From contig CM026562.1 of NCBI GenBank assembly GCA_015143295.1, positions 15,962,041 to 16,026,040 of the forward strand: 64,000 bases of DNA, written 5' to 3'. Numbering within the stretch: the stretch's first letter is position 1; each line of letters opens with the position of its first letter. The notes under the pieces were generated by a model that made no database searches, was not told the DNA's origin, and saw nothing but the letters and a program-made list of their open reading frames with translations. Below, one piece after another: positions 1-10,262 of the stretch. Origin of the DNA: Tetracentron sinense (lineage: Eukaryota > Streptophyta > Magnoliopsida > Trochodendrales > Trochodendraceae). Both the position numbers and the translations under genes were made by a program.

Positions 1-2
1 AC

Positions 3-404
3 CAGTTCTCTGGACATACACAGGTGCAGAGCCATTCTCTTACACCCCAGGCCCCTCGCCCTACTACTATGCAAGTTACTCGACAGGTTCTACCAGCATC
101 TTCTACATCTAAGTTCGGGTTTTGCAATTACTGTAAGAGGAAACACTTAGCTGGGGATTGTCGAGCTCTTACGGGAGCATGTTACCATTGCGGTGACACG
201 GGACACCGGATTAGAGCTTGTCCAAGCCGACGGTCACGCTCTCAAACCCAGGGGACTAGACTCCCAAATCGACTGCCTACGCAACCGGAATCACTCCAAG
301 CTTCGAGGCCCCAACAGCCCATACAGCCTCCACGTCAAACTAATGAGGGTCAAGTTTTTGCTATCTCAAGACAAGGTGCTCAGGCACCTAATGATGTTGC
401 ATGA
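3..404 (+). pseudogene. gag: Gag C-terminal part with two zinc knuckles (Ty3/gypsy, gag-only element)
   Basis: This is the 3' end of a Ty3/gypsy gag frame, open from the window edge to a TGA at 402-404. Two CCHC-type knuckles are visible: C-N-Y-C..H..C in CNYCKRKHLAGDC, which has the shortened C-x2-C-x3-H-x4-C spacing, and CYHCGDTGHRIRAC with the classical C-x2-C-x4-H-x4-C spacing. The same pair occurs in elements C and E. Gag coats and packages the genomic RNA. The tail ending in ..QAPNDVA aligns with the last gag residues before the gag-pol intron in element E (..LASDDVVQ). The sequence then stops matching, so pol is absent and the LTR follows about 300 bp later. The upstream capsid part lies outside the window. 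Confidence 0.85.
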
Positions 405-698
405 ATGCCAAGAGATAGAAATTTTGGTTGTCAAGGATGACTTACTGTTGTGTTTAACTATGTTGCGTACATGTATAACCATATTATGTTATGTTAAGGA
501 ACTTTCCTCATTTTTCGTGGGTGAGTAGTGACTTGAAAAGTCTAAGTGCCTTGCCAACAAGCAAGTGTCTGGTCTTGTGTCAATTGAGGGAAGATTCGTG
601 TGTCCTTAGTATAACTAGGTGACAGAGTGCAAGTTGTAGTGAGAGAGGTGCCCCCGCCTGATTAGGCATCATCCAAATTTCGAGGACGAAATTTTTGT
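405..698 (+). other. Non-coding remnant between gag and the polypurine tract
   Basis: About 290 bp separate gag from the polypurine tract. I see no protease, RT, RNase H or integrase motif on either strand, although a complete relative carries several kilobases of pol here. Only the last ~30 bp (from 672, ATTTCGAGGACGAAATTT) match the sequence preceding the PPT of elements A, B and D. This shows a large internal deletion, or replacement by unknown sequence. Confidence 0.7.
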
Positions 699-711
699 AA
701 GGGGGGGAGAA
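699..711 (+). promoter_or_regulatory. Polypurine tract (plus-strand primer)
   Basis: AAGGGGGGGAGAA directly precedes the TGTAGCACCC start of the LTR. The RNase H-resistant polypurine tract primes plus-strand DNA synthesis. Elements A, B and D have nearly the same tract in reverse complement next to their LTRs, which fixes the LTR boundary at 711/712 and the element's orientation as plus. Confidence 0.9.
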
Positions 712-923
712 TGTAGCACCCCGAACTTTTTCATCTTTAATGAATGGCACTCTCGTAGCTAATTGGCCGTTTTCGTAGTGTCATTAATAAATAAGGGAGA
801 AATCGGCAATTCCGAAACGTCAGAAAGGTTCGTTTTCGAAAGACGGATCCAACGCAAGTTGAATCGTCGAAATCCGACGAGCGAGTCAAAAGATATGGTC
901 AAAACATTCCAGACATACAGAGC

Positions 924-1108
924 ACCGATCGCTCGGTCCAGTCAGCGATCGATCGGTCCATAACCGATCGATCGGTAGCTATCGCACGGTCAGAAAATTT
1001 GTATGGGGAAATTTTCCAGAGAGTGAGTTTTTGACCGGTCGATCGGTCAATAACACCGATCGCTCGGTAGGCAACCGATCGATCGGTCATTAACACCGAT
1101 CGCTCGGT
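924..1108. repeat. U3 array of ~14-bp palindromes (ACCGATCGATCGGT type)
   Basis: Seven copies of ACCGATCG(A/C)TCGGT-like palindromes lie at about 924, 944, 963, 1034, 1055, 1073 and 1095. A spacer with a TTTGTATGGGGAAA core (near 1000) interrupts them, and a related spacer is also present in the LTRs of D and C. The array ends about 60 bp upstream of the TATA box, where an enhancer would sit. Dyad-symmetric sites in tandem suggest a dimeric DNA-binding protein; this is inference. Confidence 0.85.
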
Positions 1109-1170
1109 CTTCGCGTTTTTGCAGAAATTTCAGTAAGGGCTTTTTCGTCATTTGGGCATTTCACCCTTGC

Positions 1171-1178
1171 TTTATAAG
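1171..1178 (+). promoter_or_regulatory. Probable TATA box of LTR1
   Basis: TTTATAAG lies just upstream of the block GCACGAGCCTAAGGGTTTC. That block aligns with the 'GCCCGAGCCTTTAGGGCTC' block found immediately downstream of the TATA boxes of D and E. Conserved placement in three LTRs supports a core promoter, with transcription starting near 1200. Confidence 0.65.
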
Positions 1179-2110
1179 CCTTGCACGAGCCTAAGGGTTT
1201 CATAAACCCTTAGGGCAGATATTTGAGAGAGAGTGGGAGAGGAGAAAGGGGTTCTAACCTAGGGTTTCATCTTGAGAGTGAATCAAGGGTTTAAACACCC
1301 AAGATCATCCCAAAAAGGGCGTGGATTCATCAAATCCAACCTCAAACTCGTGTGGCATTCCCATTCCAAGCTAGGGCAGCGATCCTACGGCATTTTGAAA
1401 GGGGTTTCTTCCCCAAATCAAGCCTTCTTCAAGTAAGGGTTCTTCCCTACCATTTGAGGTTCGATTTCAAGGTTTCTTCAAGGTCAAGCCTTGATTTCAA
1501 GGTTAGTACACTCTACTAACTTCATTAGTGATAACCTTGATTTTTCTTCCTCAAATATGATGATTTTATATGTTGTTTGTCCCTTTTTATTGAGTTGTGA
1601 TGAAATCCCTATAATAAATAAGATAAATGGATAGAGATGTGGGAATGTGTGAATGGATGGTGGATTGTGGCGAATGGGTGCCGTGTGGGGTGATGTATGT
1701 AATGGGATGGATAATGGTGGAAGGGCATTTTCAACATAATGAACATACCTTTGTGATGGATGAAAAACATGCACTAAGCAACTTAAATAAAAAGGCTATC
1801 ATAGTGATGCTTACCAAGTGTTTGAGAAAATGTTTAAATGATGATTTAAATGAGTGAACTTGAATTATAAAAGCATGCATTGAGTTATTCTTTCTAAAAT
1901 GCCTATCTTGATCAAATGTGCTACATGTCATTTACATTTCCATATGCTCATATTAAGAATTGAAATGCTATGCTCATGTGACCATCATACTCAAGTATGT
2001 CCTCATGCCTACCACAATTTCTACACACACGCACGCATGCTTGCATGAACTGGGTTTATTTCACGAGTATTAGTGCATGAGAAATAAAACGAGAAACAAG
2101 CATATGTCAA

Positions 2111-2557
2111 GGAGGTTGGTAGCCCAGGGATGTGCGGGTGCTAGCCTCTGGCTCACAAGTTAAACGAACATGAATATCAAGGGTAGGGCATATCCCTAGG
2201 ATATGTCATACCTGGCTCACAAGAAAACACAACGAGCAAGGATCAAGAAACATGGAAGGGTGTTAGTGTACTAAGACCAGGTACGGGCACTAACATCTGT
2301 TCCCCAACACGCATGAAAGTATGCTAGTGTACTAAGACCAGGTACGGGCACTAGTGTATGTTTCCAAGACAAGCATGAAAGGATGTTAATGTACTAAGAC
2401 CAGGTACGGGCATTAACATCTGTTTCCAACAAGTATGAGAGGATACTAGTATACTAAGACCAGGTACGGGTACTAGTATCTGTCTCCAAGCGATAATCAA
2501 GAAATATGGAAGGGTGATGATGTACTAAGACCAGGTACGGGCATTGTCATCTGTTCC
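2111..2557 (+). repeat. Array of five (plus one divergent) hairpins with an invariant 19-nt loop and covarying stems
   Basis: Five units of about 61-71 bp carry the loop TACTAAGACCAGGTACGGG at 2269, 2330, 2392, 2452 and 2523. Each loop is enclosed by an 11-bp stem, then one bulged G on the 3' side, then 4 more pairs. The stem sequences differ between copies, yet every one of the 75 pairs is Watson-Crick or G-T. At least seven columns change on both sides. For example, the outer arm is GGAA/TTCC in units 1 and 5, GAAA/TTTC in 2 and 3, and GAGA/TCTC in 4. A divergent sixth unit at 2111-2149 also forms 11 pairs with a 17-nt loop ending CGGG. All wobbles are G-U in the element's sense RNA. It lies in the transcribed leader about 1 kb from the presumed start site. 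The function is unknown. Confidence 0.9.
2182..2212 (+). promoter_or_regulatory. Conserved leader hairpin (GCATATC..GATATG)
   Basis: GGTAGGGCATATCC and GGATATGTCATACC pair over 14 positions with one mismatch around a CTA loop. A homologous hairpin occurs beside the variable repeat slot in the A/B, D and E LTRs. It marks a fixed structural element of the leader. Confidence 0.7.
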
Positions 2558-2891
2558 CAGGCAAACAAGAAAACTCACGAGCAAGTCAACAAGAACATAC
2601 GCATAATACTCACTCACGAGACAAGAACCGGGCAAGAACCTAGTACGTCCGTCCAGTTCATAGTTCGGGTACTAGCTAAACCAGAACAAAACAAGGCAGG
2701 TGTGATTTCCACGATACGAGAACAAGTCATGACTTTTGGATACGAATTTACAATGCATGAGTTGATGTTCATGATTCACTTACGTGGTTATGTTGTTTTA
2801 GCTTCCGCGCTCTGAATTTGTATCTCTTGGGTGAACTGTATCATGTATTACATGTTATGCTGTTGTTATTACTATTGTTAGTTAGTAGCTT

Positions 2892-2923
2892 GTACTCGCT
2901 GAGTATTCCATGCTCAGCCGTAC
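2892..2923 (+). promoter_or_regulatory. Conserved leader hairpin (GCTGAG..CTCAGC) next to a possible splice acceptor
   Basis: GTAC-tc-GCTGAG, a 9-nt loop and CTCAGC-c-GTAC form an interrupted stem. The same structure is kept in A, B, D and E. It is followed by TTATGTCGGCAG|GT, which resembles a plant 3' splice site. In A, B, D and E a 38-39-codon ORF starts at this ATG; in LTR1 it is closed after 9 codons. Confidence 0.55.
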
Positions 2924-3305
2924 TTTTATGTCGGCAGGTACATTATGCAGCATATGAACTCTTGCCCCTTGGATCGAGGCAGCTCGGGGTGAGCAGGAGA
3001 TTCTTCGGATGGTTACCTAGATATTAGGAGACGTGGCATATGGCCAACGGTTGGGATGAGCGAGAGAGAGAGAGACATGTATTTTGGGTTTTTATTTCTA
3101 GGGATATTGCCTCACTTGAGTGGGTAACTCAGGTTAAGGATTTCTTGTATATGTTTTGGCTTATGTTCAGTTATTGTATACAGTTGTACTTGGGATACTG
3201 TTAAGTTATTAAAGAAAATTTCAATATACTCTTGCAGGATGGTTTTAAGTGTGAGTGACGTCGCCAAAGTCTCATCTCTCCTAGGTGGGATTTTGGGGCG
3301 TTACA

Positions 3306-3652
3306 CCAGAGGTTTTAAGCACATAAGAAAGAATGAGGCTCTTTCAGGCCTCCTCTTGCTGCTGAAAAGTCGTTGCTTGCACCTTCAAGCCTACCAGAAA
3401 CAAGCGAGGTATTCTCCTGTACTCGCTTAAGCAAGCGGTCCCTTTGAGTCCACTAGGAAGCCCCTACTGAACGGCTGCATTCAGAACCTTGCCTACTCTA
3501 ATTGTTCTAGCTAATGAACGGAGAGGAGAGTCAAGAATTCTTAGCCTGTATTAAATGATTGAAAGAAGTTCATACCTTATTCAATGATTTCCCTAGAACC
3601 ACCAGACATGCTGAGATGCCGATAAAACCTACTGAGATGAGAGTAGTTGGCC
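3306..3652. other. Non-satellite insert inside the satellite, copy 1 (interrupted by LTR1)
   Basis: About 350 bp here do not match the satellite and recur at 6481-6842 with modest divergence. I find no ORF of note, no terminal inverted repeats and no poly(A). Copy 1 begins at the equivalent of the fifth base of copy 2, exactly where LTR1 ends, so the gypsy element inserted into this segment. Identity unknown; a piece of organellar DNA is one possibility. Confidence 0.75.
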
Positions 3653-6480
3653 TAAAAGCGTGGGAATTTGTTTCGATGGAATCCAAGGTCGCTAGCTCGA
3701 TTTAGGGACCGAGAAGCCGAAATTCATACTTAGAAAGTAAACTTCCGCCTAAACACAAAAAAGCGCAGCAATTCGAAATCGGGGATCAGATATCGATGTC
3801 ATGTCTTCTAACACCTGTATTTCGACCAAAGCTGAATGTGGGAATTGGTTTCGATGCAATGCGAGGTCGTTTCTCCAATTTGGGCACCGAGAGGTTTGAC
3901 ATCCATACTTCAAAAGTATACTTCGGCCTAAACCTACATATGTGCACCAAATCAAAACCGAGGGTCAGATTTCGATGTCGTTTCTTCTAACGCATGTATT
4001 TCGACCAAACCTAAGTGTGGAAATTCGTTTCGATGGAATCCGAGATCGTTTGCCCGTTTTTGGCATCGAAAGGCTCAAAATCCGTACTTAGAAAGAAACC
4101 TTGGCCTAAACCTACAAACGTGCACAAAATCCAAACCCGTGATCGCATTTCGATGTCATTTCTCCTAACTCGTGTATTTTGATCCAACCTAAGTTTGGGA
4201 ATTCGTTTCGATAGAATCCGAGTTCGTTTGCCCGATTTTCGCACCGAGAGGCCGAAATCTATACTTAGAAAGTATACTTCGTCCTAAACCTAAAAAAGTG
4301 TACCACATCCAAACCGGGGGTCGGATTTCGATGCCGTTTCTTCTAACGCGTGTATTTCGACCCAATCTAACTGTGACAAATCGTTTTGATGGAATCCGAG
4401 TTCGTTTGCCCGATTTGGGCTCCGAGAGGCCGAAATCCATACTTAGAAAGTATACTTCGGTATAAACGTAAAAAAGCTTACCAATTCCTAATCAGGGGTC
4501 GGATTTTGATGCCGTTTCTTCTAACGCCAGTATTTCGACAAAACCTGAGTTTTGGAATTCGTTTTATTGGAATCCGAGTTCGTTTGCCCGATTTGGGCAC
4601 CGAGAGGCCCAAAATTCATGCGTACAAATTATACCTCGGCCTCAACCTAGAAACACGCACAAAATCCAAACCATTGATAAGATTTTGATGTCATTTCTTC
4701 TAACGCGTGTATTTTAATGCAACCTAAGTATGGGAATTTGTTACGACAAAATCCGAGGGCGTTTGCTTGATTTGGGAACTGAGAGGCCCGAAATTCATAA
4801 CTAGAAAGCATACTTCGGTCTAAACCTAAAACGCTGATTAAATCTAAACCTGTGATCGGATTTCGATGCCGATTCTTCTGAAGCGCGTATTTCGACCCAG
4901 CCATATTATGGGAACTAGTATCAATGGAATCTGGGGTCGTTTGCCCGATTTGGGCACTGAGACGCCTGAAATTCATATTTAGAAAGTCCACTTCGGCCAA
5001 AACCTACAAACACGCACCAAATCTAGACCTGTGATCGGATTTCGTTGTCATTTGTTCTAATGCCAGTATTTCGACCAAACCTGAGTGTGGGAATTCGTTT
5101 GGATGGAATGCCTGAAATTCATATTTAGAAAGTCTACTTCGGCTAAAACCTAAAAACGCGCACCAAATCTAAACCTGTGATTTGATTTCGATGTCATTTG
5201 TTCTAACGCCAGAATTTCGACCAAACCTGAGTGTGGGAATTCATTTGGATGGAATCAGAGGTCATTAGCCCGATTTGGGCACTGAGAGGCTCGAAATCCA
5301 TACTTAGAAATTATACATCGACCTAAACCTAAAAACGCGCACGAAATGCAAACAGGGGATCGGATTTCGATGTCGTACTTCTAACGTGTGTATTTTGACC
5401 CAAACTAAGTGTAGGAATTCGATTAAAGGGAATCCGTGGTCGTTTACCCGATTGGCGCACTGAGGAGCCGAAATCCATACTTAGAAAGTATACTTCGGCC
5501 TAAACATAAAAAAGCACTCCAATTCCGAACCGGAAGTCGGATTTTGAGGTTCCTTCTTCAAACGTACATATTTTGACCAAACCTATGTGTGGGAATTCGT
5601 TTCGATGGAATCCGAGGACGTTTGCCCGATTTGGCCATCGAGAGGCTCAAAATCCATACTTAGAAAGTATACTTCAGCCTAAAACAACGAACAAAGCGCA
5701 AGGAATCAAAAACCTGTGATCAGATTTCCATGTAATTTCATCTAACTCGTGTATTTCGATCCAACGTGAGTGTGAGAAGTCGTATCAATAGAATCCAAGG
5801 CCGTTTGCCCGATGTGCGCACCAAGTGGCTGACACTCAGGCTTACAAAGTATACTTCGTCCTAAACCTAAAAAAGTGCACCGCATCCAAACCGGGGGTCA
5901 GATTTTGATGCCGTTTCCTCTAATGCGTGTATCTCGACCCAACCTAAGTGTAAGAATTCGTTTCGATAGAATCCGAGTTCGTTTCCCCGATTGGGGCTCC
6001 GAGAGGCCCGAAATTCATACTTAGAAAGTAAACTTCGAACTAAACATACAAACGCGCACCAAATCCAAGCCTGTGATCAGATTTCGAAGTCATTTGTTCT
6101 AACTCGTGTATTTCAATCAAACCTGTGTAGGAATTCGTTTCGATAGTATACGAGGTTGTTTTCCCGATTTACGCACCGAGAGGCCGAAATCCATAGTTAG
6201 AAGGTATACTTCGGCCTAAAAGTAAAAAAGCGCACTAATTCCAAACTGGGGCTCGGATTTTGATGTCGGTTCTTTTAACGCCTATATTTCGACCAAACCT
6301 GAGTCTAGGAATTCGTTTGGATGGAATCCGAGGTCTTTTCCCTGATTTGGGTACTCAAAGACTCAAAATCCATATTTAGAAAGTATACTTCAGCCTAAAC
6401 CTACAAACGCGGCCCAAATTCAAATCGGGGCTCGGATTTCGAAGCCGTTTCTTCTAACGCTTGTATTTACACCAAACCTA
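3653..6480. repeat. ~179-bp satellite array, first 3.18-kb higher-order unit
   Basis: About 16 tandem monomers. Spacings between successive copies of the core AGAAAGTATACTTC at 4271, 4449, 4628, 4807, 4985, 5310, 5488 and 5667 are 178-179 bp apart from one short 146-bp monomer near 5131. Monomers are divergent and differ in diagnostic words, for example the CACCAATTCC, CACCAAATCC, CACCACATCC and GCAAGGAATC types. The same order of types returns in 6843-9360 at an offset near 3180 bp. Short ORFs exist in all frames because the period is not a multiple of three; none is a gene. Confidence 0.92.
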
Positions 6481-6842
6481 CGCTCCAAAGGTTTTGAGCA
6501 CTTAAGAAAGAATGAGGTAGTTTCAGGCCTCCTCCTCTTGATGCTGAAAAGTCGTTGCTTGAACCTTCAAGCCTACCACAAACAAGCAAGGTATTCTCCC
6601 GTACCTCCTTAAGCAAGGGGTCCCTTTGAGTCCACTAGGATGCCCCTACTGAACGGCTGCATTCAGAACCTCGCCTACTCTAATTGTTCTATCTAACGAA
6701 CGGAGAGAAGGGAAGTCAGGAAGCCCCTACTGTTCACCTACTCTAAATGACTGAACGAAGTTCATACCTTATTCAATGTTTTCCCTAGAACCACCAGACA
6801 TGCTGAGATGCCGATAAAACCTACTGAGATGAGAGTAGTTGG
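6481..6842. other. Non-satellite insert, copy 2 (~362 bp)
   Basis: Homologous to 3306-3652 and uninterrupted. It splits a monomer that is intact in the right-hand array (around 58030-58060, ACCAAACCTAAGCGTGGG). CCTA is present on both sides (6477-6480 and 6843-6846), which could be a 4-bp target duplication. No terminal repeats, poly(A) or coding potential are seen. It was amplified together with the surrounding satellite. Confidence 0.75.
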
Positions 6843-9360
6843 CCTAAAAGCGTGGGAATTCGTTTCGATGGAATCCAGGTTCGCTAGCTCGATTTGGGGA
6901 CCGAGAGGCCGAAATTCATACTTAGTATACTTCGGCTTAAATGCAAAAAAGCGCAGCAATTCGAAATCGGGGATCGAATATCGATGTCGTTTCTTCTAAC
7001 ACCTGTATTTCGACCAAACCTGAATGTGGGAATTGGTTTCGATGCATTGCGAGGTCGTTTCTCCGATTTGGGCACCGAGAGGTTTGACATCCATACTTCA
7101 AAAGTATACTTCGGCCTAAACCAACATATGTGCACCAAATCAAAACCGAGGGTCAGATTTCGATGTCGTTTCTTCTAACGCATGTATTTCGACCAAACCT
7201 AAGTGTGGGAATTCGTTTCGATGGAATCTGAGATCATTTGCCTGATTTTGGCATCGAGTGGCTAAAAATCCGTACATAGAAAGTAACCTCGGCCTAAACC
7301 TACAAACGCTTACAAAATCCAATCCCGTGATCGCATTTTGATGTCATTTCTCCTAACGCGTGTATTTCGATCCAACCTAAGTGTGGGAATTCGTTTCGAT
7401 AGAATCCGAGTTCGTTTGCCCGATTTCGCACCGAGAGGCCGAAATCTATACTTAGAAAGTATATTCGTCCTAAACCTAAAAAAGTGTACCACATCCAAAC
7501 CGGGGGTTAGATTTCGATGCCGTTTCTTCTAACGCGTGTATTTCGACCCAATCTAACTGTGATAAATCGTTTCGATGGAATCCGAGTTCGCTTGCCCGAT
7601 TTGGGCTCCGAGAGGCCGAAATCCATACTTAGAAAGTATAATTCGGTATAAACGTAAAAAAGCTTACCAATTCCTCATATGGGGTCGGATTTTGATGTCG
7701 TTTCTTCTAACGCCTGTATTTCGACCAAACTTGAGTGTTGGAATTCTTTTCATTGGAATCTGAGTTCGTTTGCCCGATTTGGGCACTGAGAGGCCCAAAA
7801 TTCATGCTTACAAATTACACCTCGGCCTCAACCTACAAACACGCACAAAATCCAAACCTGTGATAAGATTTCAATGTCATTTCTTCTAACACGTGTATTT
7901 CAATCCAACCTAAGTGTGGGAATTCGTTTCGACAGAATCCGAGGGCGTTTGCTTGATTTGGGAACCGAGAGGCCCAAAATTCATTACTAGAAAGCGTACT
8001 TCGGTCTAAACCTAAAACGCGCATTAAATCTAAACCTGTGATCGGATTTCGATGCCGATTCTTCTAAAGCGCGTATTTCGACCCAGCCTTAGTATGGGAA
8101 ATAGTATCAATGGAATCTGGGGTCGTTTGCCCGATTTGGGCACTGAGACGCCTGAAATTCATATTTAGAAAGTCCACTTCAGCCAAAACCTACAAACACG
8201 CACTAAATCTAGACCTGTGATCGGATTTCGTTGTCCTTTGTTCTAATGCCAGTATTTCGGCCAAACCTAAGTGTGGGAATTCATTTCGATGGAATGTCTG
8301 AAATTCATACTTAGAAAGTCTACTTCGGCTAAAACCTAAAAACGCGCCCCAAATCTAAACCTGTGATTGGATTTCGATGTCATTTGTTCTAACTCCAGTA
8401 TTTTGACCAAACCTGAGTGTGGGAATTCGTTTTGATGGAATCCGAGGTCGTAACCCCGACTTGGGCACTGAGAGGCTCTACTTAGAAATTATTCTTCGAC
8501 CGAAACCTAAAAATGGGCACCAAATGCAAACAGGTGGTCGGATTTCGATGTCGAACTTCTAACGTGTGTATTTCGACCCAAACTGAAAGTCGATTAGAAA
8601 GAATCCGTGGTCGTTTACCCGATTGGCGCACAGAGGAGCCGAAATCCATACTTAGAAAGTATACTTCCGCCTAAACGTAAAAAAGCACTCCAATTCCGAA
8701 CTGGGGGTCGGATTTCGATGTTCCTTCTTCAAACGCACATATTTCGACCAAACCTAGGTGTGGGAATTCGTTTCGATGGAATCCGAGGTCGTTTGCCCGA
8801 TTTTGCCATCGAGAGGCTCGAAATCCATACTTAGAAAGTATACTTCAGCCTAAAACAACGAACAATGCGCAAGGAATCAAAACCTGTGTTCAGATTTCGA
8901 TGTGATTTCTTCTAACACGTGTATTTTGATCCAACGTGAGTGCGAGAAGTGTTATCAATAGAATCGAAGGCCGTTTGCCCGATTTGCGCACCAAGAGGCT
9001 GACACTCAAGCTTAGAAAGTATACTTCGTCCTAAACCTAAAAAAGTGCACCACATCCAAACCGGGGGTCGGATTTTGATGCCGTTTCCTCTAATGCGTGT
9101 ATCTCGACCCTCCCTAAGTGTAAGAATTTGTTTCGATGGAATCCGAGTTCGTTTCCCCAATTGGGGCACCGAGAGGCCCGAAATTCATACTTAAAAAGTA
9201 AACTTCGGCCTAAACCTACAAACGCGCACCAAATCCAAGCCTATGATCAGATTTCGATTTTATTTGTTCTAACTCGTGTATTTCGATCAAACCTAAGTGT
9301 AGGAATTCATTTTGATAGAATACGAGGTCGTTTGCCCGATTTACGCACCGAGAGGCCCAA
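6843..9360. repeat. ~179-bp satellite array, second 3.18-kb higher-order unit (truncated by the gypsy nest)
   Basis: Monomer types follow the same order as in 3653-6170, including the short 146-bp monomer near 8290 and the GCAAGGAATC type near 8870. The array stops inside a monomer at GAGAGGCCCAAA. The satellite resumes beyond the nest at 29726 with CGCACCAAATCC, which is about 55 bp further along a monomer, so only a little satellite was lost on this side. Confidence 0.9.
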
Positions 9361-10160
9361 AGTGTAGGAACACGTTGTGCTGTGAATAGTGCCAAACACG
9401 TTGTGCTGTGTATAGTGTCGAACACGTTGTGCTGTGAATAGTGCCGAACACGTTGTGCTGTGAATAGTGTCGAACACGTTGTGCTGTGAATAGTGCCGAA
9501 CACGTTGTGCTGTGAATAGTGTCGAACACGTTGTGCTGTGAATAGTGCCGAACACGTTGTGCTGTGAATAGTGCCGAACACGTTGTGCTGTGAATAGTGC
9601 CAAACACGTTGTGCTGTGAATAGTGCCGAACACGTTGTGCTGAACTCGTTGTCCGTTGTGTTGTGCATAGTGCTGAGCTCATTGTCCGTTGTCTTATGTA
9701 CAACGTGCCCATCGTGAGCTGTACAACGTACACGTTGTCTACTGCACGACGTATCCGTTGTCTGTTGCACAACGGATGCACAACGTATACGTTATCAGAG
9801 CTAGAGCTACGTTATCAGAGTACGTTGTCTATGCGTTGTCTGTGCCTTATCAGAGCACGTTGTCAGAGCTACGTCCTTAGTGCCTTCCGAGCTACGTCCT
9901 TAGTGCCTCTCCAGAGCTCGTCCTCAAGTGCATAACCGAGCGATCGATTTCCTGCAGGTCCAGACTATTTTGGCCATATCTTTTGACTCGTTCGTCCGAT
10001 TTTGACGATTCAACTTGCGTTGGGTTCGTACTTCGAAAATGAACATTTCTGACCTTTTGAAATTTCCAATTTCTTCCTTATTTATTAATTATACATCTTT
10101 AAAGGCAAAATGGCAACGAAAGTGTCATGCATTAAATGTGAAAAGGTCCGGGGCTCTACA
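9361..10160 (-). mobile_element. Truncated 3' LTR of element A
   Basis: Reading on the minus strand, the LTR starts TGTAGAGCCC at 10160 next to the PPT and matches the complete LTR at 12669-15515 almost base for base. It breaks off inside the minisatellite near 9366 and abuts satellite DNA. Only about 800 of 2847 bp remain, so the TATA-equivalent region, leader and 3' terminus are lost, together with the left flank that would have shown a target duplication. Confidence 0.88.
9366..9643. repeat. 26-bp minisatellite in the U3 of LTR A, 11 copies
   Basis: Eleven tandem copies of a 26-bp unit containing CACGTTGTGCTGTGAATAG. Copies vary at GCCGAA / GCCAAA / GTCGAA. Compared with the middle LTR this array has one extra GTC/GCC pair of units. 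Reading frames stay open in all three minus-strand phases because the unit has no stop in any of them. This is an artefact of the repeat and not a protein. Confidence 0.95.
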
Positions 10161-10174
10161 TCCTCCCCCCCTTA
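10161..10174 (-). promoter_or_regulatory. Polypurine tract of element A
   Basis: TAAGGGGGGGAGGA on the minus strand directly precedes the LTR start TGTAGAGCCC. It is preceded by the same AAATTTCGAGGACGAAATTT context as in LTR1. Confidence 0.9.
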
Positions 10175-10262
10175 CAAAAATTTCGTCCTCGAAATTTAGA
10201 CGCTACTTGCATTAACAAACCAAAAAGAAAATTACAAGTCATATACAAACTTATACAAAAAC

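Larger units (their letters stand above)
712..3305 (+). mobile_element. Complete 3' LTR of a gag-only Ty3/gypsy element ('LTR1', 2594 bp)
   Basis: The LTR starts TGTAGCACCC after the PPT and ends GGGGCGTTACA at 3305, giving the usual TG..CA termini. Its plan is shared with the minus-strand LTRs of this window. First comes a conserved block (about 770-900). Next is a palindrome array (924-1108) and a TATA box (1171). A long leader follows, with hairpins (2111-2557, 2182-2212, 2892-2923) and a short GA run near 3060. The end aligns with the LTR ends of C (..GTCGTTACA) and, more distantly, A/B/D/E (..CGCGACA). The 5' LTR is outside the window, so the target-site duplication cannot be checked. 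The right flank is CCAGA. The element sits inside the non-satellite insert at 3306-3652. Confidence 0.88.

Noticed and set aside
2258..2552. CRISPR-like array (constant 19-nt word with variable spacers)
   Set aside because: The 'spacers' contain the paired arms of hairpins and conserved flanks, the setting is a plant LTR, and no cas genes are present.
2258..2552. Tandem microRNA precursors
   Set aside because: The stems are only 15 bp and the arms differ between units, so no ~21-nt duplex can form. The conserved part is the loop.
3306..3652. MITE or other DNA transposon
   Set aside because: No terminal inverted repeats were found in either copy. The only flank repeat is CCTA, which is too short to decide.
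9216..9781. Long overlapping minus-strand ORFs (108-184 codons) with repeated HSTTC / QHNVF / TAQRV peptides
   Set aside because: They are three-frame readings of the 26-bp minisatellite, which lacks stops in all frames; the same happens at 14546-15138 and 19911-20425. There is no start context or conserved protein.
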